In this document: positions 5,122 through 7,001 of the stretch, piece after piece
How positions within the stretch are numbered: position 1 is the stretch's first letter
Layout of the letters: each line of letters starts with the position of its first letter
Source of the DNA: Candidatus Bipolaricaulota bacterium
Lineage (GTDB): Bacteria; Bipolaricaulota; Bipolaricaulia; RBG-16-55-9; DRXL01
DNA length: 7,001 nt
Direction: 5' to 3'
NCBI GenBank assembly: GCA_026414955.1
Contig: JAOAIA010000068.1
Coordinates: 1-7,001 of the forward strand
Notes under the pieces: generated by a model
What the model saw: the letters and a program-made list of their open reading frames with translations, nothing else
What the model was told of the DNA's origin: nothing
Database searches by the model: none
Made by a program: the position numbers and the translations under genes

Positions 5122-5766
5122 GTGGAGACGATGGCGATCTATCACGCGCCGGAGACGCGCCGCAAAGTTCTCGAGCTTCTGAAGCTCCACGGGCCGATGA
5201 CGGCGCAACGGTTGGCAGAAGAGCTGGGCATTACCGTCATGGGCGTGCGGGGGCAGTTAGCTGCTCTGGAACGCGATGGGATCATCCGGCATGAGATCGT
5301 GCCCCAGAAGCTTGGGCGTCCCAGCTATCTCTACTCGCTCACCGAGCTGGGAGACGAACTCTTCCCGCGCACCTACGCGCAATTCGCCCAGAGCTTGCTT
5401 GAGGCGATCCAAGCGGTCGAAGGCCCCAAAGCGCTGGAGCGGCTCTTTGATCACCGCACGGAGCTTCTGGCTGCTCAGTATCGCGCGCGCATGAACGGAA
5501 GATCTCTCAGAGAGCGCGTCGCGGAGCTGGCTCGCATTCGCACGGAAGAGGGCTATATGGCCGACTGGGAAGAGCTGGGCAAAAATAGATTTCTCTTGAC
5601 GGAGCACAACTGCGCGATCTGTCAGATCGCTCAGAGGTGCCCCACCGCGTGCAGCCATGAGTTAGAGCTGTTCCGGCGCGTCCTCGACGACGCCACTGTA
5701 ACTCGCGACAAGCACATCATCAAGGGCGACTCCATGTGCACGTATGTGATCCGTCCAAAACGCTAA
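5122..5766 (+). CDS. SufR-like (COG2345) winged-helix transcriptional regulator with C-terminal cysteine cluster
   Basis: A DNA-binding regulator of 214 residues. The N-terminal winged helix spans about residues 12-83: RRKVLELLKLHGPMTAQRLA, then a recognition region ELGITVMGVRGQLAALERDG, then a wing with KLGRPSYLYSLTELGDELFP. The GRPxYxYxLTExGxxLFP string is typical of SufR/COG2345 proteins. The C-terminal part has five cysteines: C164, C167, C173, C177 and C206. In SufR homologues some of these positions hold an Fe-S cluster that senses oxidative stress or iron and controls suf Fe-S assembly genes. No suf genes are visible here, so the target is unknown and the name sufR is not assigned. The GTG at 5122 coincides with the predicted transcription start, suggesting a leaderless message. 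The alternative is ATG at 5131, with GGAG only 3 nt upstream. The DCC protein gene follows after 4 nt, so they form an operon. Confidence 0.87.
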   Translation: METMAIYHAPETRRKVLELLKLHGPMTAQRLAEELGITVMGVRGQLAALERDGIIRHEIVPQKLGRPSYLYSLTELGDELFPRTYAQFAQSLLEAIQAVEGPKALERLFDHRTELLAAQYRARMNGRSLRERVAELARIRTEEGYMADWEELGKNRFLLTEHNCAICQIAQRCPTACSHELELFRRVLDDATVTRDKHIIKGDSMCTYVIRPKR

Positions 5767-5770
5767 AACT

Positions 5771-6163
5771 ATGAAGCTGTTACTGATCTACGACGGCACG
5801 TGCGCGTACTGTCGCGGCTTTGCGCGGCTGGTGCGCGCGCTCGATTGGCGCAAAAAGTTCGCGCTGCTCCCCTACGAGAGCCCGGAGGCGCAAAGGCTCT
5901 TGCGTGCTCAATTCGGGGAGAACTTCGGGTTTGCGATGTTTCTCTTCAATGAGGAGTCGGTGAGCTGGGGGCGCGAGGCGGCGCAGCGCATCGTGCGCGA
6001 GCTGGGAGTGCCTGGAGCACGCGCGGCGTTTTGGCTTTACCCTGCTCTTGTCTCGATAGTCTCGCGCTTGGCGCGCCGAAGCGTCTGCGGACCGGAGTGC
6101 ACTCGTCCCTGGGGCGCTGTGCCCCTGAAGCCGGAATCGCGCCGGCTCTTGCTCAGTCTATAA
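5771..6163 (+). CDS. DCC-family (DUF393) thiol-disulfide oxidoreductase-like protein
   Basis: A 130-residue protein starting MKLLLIYDGTCAYCRGF. The YDGxCxxC motif (C11 and C14) near the N-terminus defines the DCC/DUF393 family (COG3011), which has a thioredoxin-like pattern and is annotated as thiol-disulfide oxidoreductase; biochemical roles are poorly known. After it come the family-typical FALLPYESPEAQRLL region (30-44) and a hydrophobic stretch FWLYPALVSIVSRLARR (87-103). A second cysteine pair, CGPEC (106-110), could act as a resolving or metal-binding pair. There is no signal peptide, so a cytoplasmic location is expected. The ATG lies 4 nt after the regulator stop and has no Shine-Dalgarno site, pointing to translational coupling. 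The shared operon with a cysteine-rich regulator suggests a redox-related task, which is an inference. Its 3' end overlaps the convergent helicase gene by 11 nt. Confidence 0.87.
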   Translation: MKLLLIYDGTCAYCRGFARLVRALDWRKKFALLPYESPEAQRLLRAQFGENFGFAMFLFNEESVSWGREAAQRIVRELGVPGARAAFWLYPALVSIVSRLARRSVCGPECTRPWGAVPLKPESRRLLLSL

Positions 6164-7001
6164 CCCGAATCTCGATCCCTTGAGGCAATGCTCGCAGTAA
6201 TCTCCGGCCGTAGGAGCGCGTCAGCACCCGCCCGTCTAAGATATGCACCTCGCCGGTGTCAGTTGCTGTACGGATGAGCCGTCCAAAGCCTTGCTTGAGC
6301 TTCAACGCTGCTCGAGGGAGAATATACTCGTTAAACGGGTCACGGCCCTCCTCGCGCAGGCGCTCGACCCGTGCTTCGTGAATGGGATCGTCAGGGACCT
6401 CAAACGGAATTTTCGTAATGACGACAGCACGCAGCGCCGGCCCGGGGACGTCTATCCCCTCCCAGAAAGAGTCTAACCCCAATAAGACCGCATTGCCATC
6501 GGCTTTGAATCTCTCTAAGAGCCGCGCGCGTGGCTCTTCTCCTTGGCAGAGCAAGAGCATCTCAGCGTTGAGCTGCGCGCGCAGCCGACGCGCGGTCTCA
6601 TCTAAGACCTGCGCGTTGGTGAAGAGCGCGAGCACTCCGCCACCAGTGTTCTCAATAATCCGAGCGATGCGCCGCGCCAGCTCGTCTATGTATTTCTCTG
6701 AAAAATTGCCCCGCTCCGGCGGCTGGAGTCTATGAACATAGAGCCGCACTTGCCGCGCATAATCGAATGACGACTCCAGTGCTAACGTCTCACCCGCTAT
6801 CCCTAGTTGACGCTGCATATAGCTGAAGTCGCCTGCGACGGAGAGCGTTGCCGACGTCAAGATGACCGACGCAAAGCGCGCTAACAGTCCCTCTTGCAGC
6901 TCTGTCTTGGGATAGAGCGGCGCGACGGAGAGCGCCGCACGATTCTCAAAGGATTCCGTCCAGCGCACGAGAGCTGACCCCGTCTGAACGGGTTCGAGGA
7001 A
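6153..7001 (-). CDS. dinG: DinG/XPD-family ATP-dependent DNA helicase, C-terminal part (5' end beyond window)
   Basis: The frame is open on the minus strand from 7001 to a TGA at 6155-6153, giving 282 visible residues. The start, the Walker A motif, the DEAH box and any Fe-S cysteines lie outside. Visible superfamily-2 motifs of the helicase C2 domain are TSATLS (6857-6840), the DinG-like SSFDYARQ string, GGGVLALFTNAQ, SFWEGIDVPG (motif V, 6470-6441), KIPFEVPDDP and QGFGRLIRTATDTG (motif VI with arginine fingers, 6293-6252). The ending LDGRVLTRSYGRRLLRALP is typical of DinG/YoaA. DinG proteins unwind DNA with 5'-3' polarity and help resolve R-loops and replication conflicts. Whether this one has the N-terminal exonuclease of Firmicute DinG cannot be seen. 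A GTG at 6968 is not the true start, since the frame and homology continue past it to the edge. Convergent overlap with the DCC gene is 11 nt. Confidence 0.93.
   Translation of the reverse strand, partial: FLEPVQTGSALVRWTESFENRAALSVAPLYPKTELQEGLLARFASVILTSATLSVAGDFSYMQRQLGIAGETLALESSFDYARQVRLYVHRLQPPERGNFSEKYIDELARRIARIIENTGGGVLALFTNAQVLDETARRLRAQLNAEMLLLCQGEEPRARLLERFKADGNAVLLGLDSFWEGIDVPGPALRAVVITKIPFEVPDDPIHEARVERLREEGRDPFNEYILPRAALKLKQGFGRLIRTATDTGEVHILDGRVLTRSYGRRLLRALPQGIEIRVID

Noticed and set aside
4033..5208. Longer 391-residue version of the propeller protein starting at 5208
   Set aside because: The extra 67 residues would be translated through both divergent promoters and the start of the regulator gene and show no propeller pattern. 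The ATG at 5007 has an excellent ribosome binding site.
1..7001. CRISPR array, tRNA, insertion sequence or prophage remnants
   Set aside because: No regularly spaced repeats, no tRNA-like cloverleaf, and no transposase or integrase motifs were seen; all long coding regions are assigned.

Overview
This window comes from a bacterial chromosome. It is compact and moderately GC-rich, with short AT-rich stretches only at promoters. The genes are ordinary core functions, and there are no tRNAs, rRNAs, CRISPR arrays, insertion sequences or phage genes. The glutamine synthetase is the short GSI-alpha type known from Firmicutes, Thermotoga and many deep-branching or thermophilic lineages. The other genes (SecDF, MGMT, a SufR-type regulator, a cytosolic Asp-box propeller, DinG) do not fix a phylum. 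An under-sampled, possibly thermophilic lineage would fit, but that is an inference and not something the sequence proves.

Layout from left to right. (1) Positions 1-1862, plus strand: the 3' part of secD, cut by the window edge, then secF 14 nt later. They form a classic secDF operon for the protein-export motor. (2) 1951-2463, minus strand: a methylated-DNA-protein cysteine methyltransferase (ogt type), convergent with secF. (3) 2464-2701: an AT-rich intergenic region holding a good sigma-70-type promoter for glnA and a weak candidate promoter for ogt. (4) 2702-4036, plus strand: glnA. (5) 4033-5007, minus strand: a 324-residue cytoplasmic Asp-box (BNR) beta-propeller of unknown role, whose stop codon overlaps the glnA stop. 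(6) 5008-5121: two back-to-back promoters with near-consensus hexamers and a perfect 7-2-7 inverted repeat. (7) 5122-5766, plus strand: a SufR/COG2345-type winged-helix regulator with a C-terminal cysteine cluster. It is followed 4 nt later by (8) 5771-6163, a small DCC-family (DUF393) thiol-disulfide oxidoreductase-like protein. (9) 6153-7001, minus strand: the C-terminal part of a DinG/XPD-family helicase, cut by the right edge and overlapping the DCC gene tail by 11 nt.

Transcription units alternate in strand. This gives three convergent junctions, two of them with overlapping coding ends and no recognisable intrinsic terminator, and two divergent junctions. The most interesting part is the 5008-6163 module. 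A probable Fe-S or thiol-sensing regulator sits in a two-gene operon with a CxxC redox protein. Its promoter carries a probable operator, and its predicted transcription start falls exactly on a GTG start codon. It is divergent from a propeller gene with a consensus promoter. No clearly novel defence or mobile system is visible.
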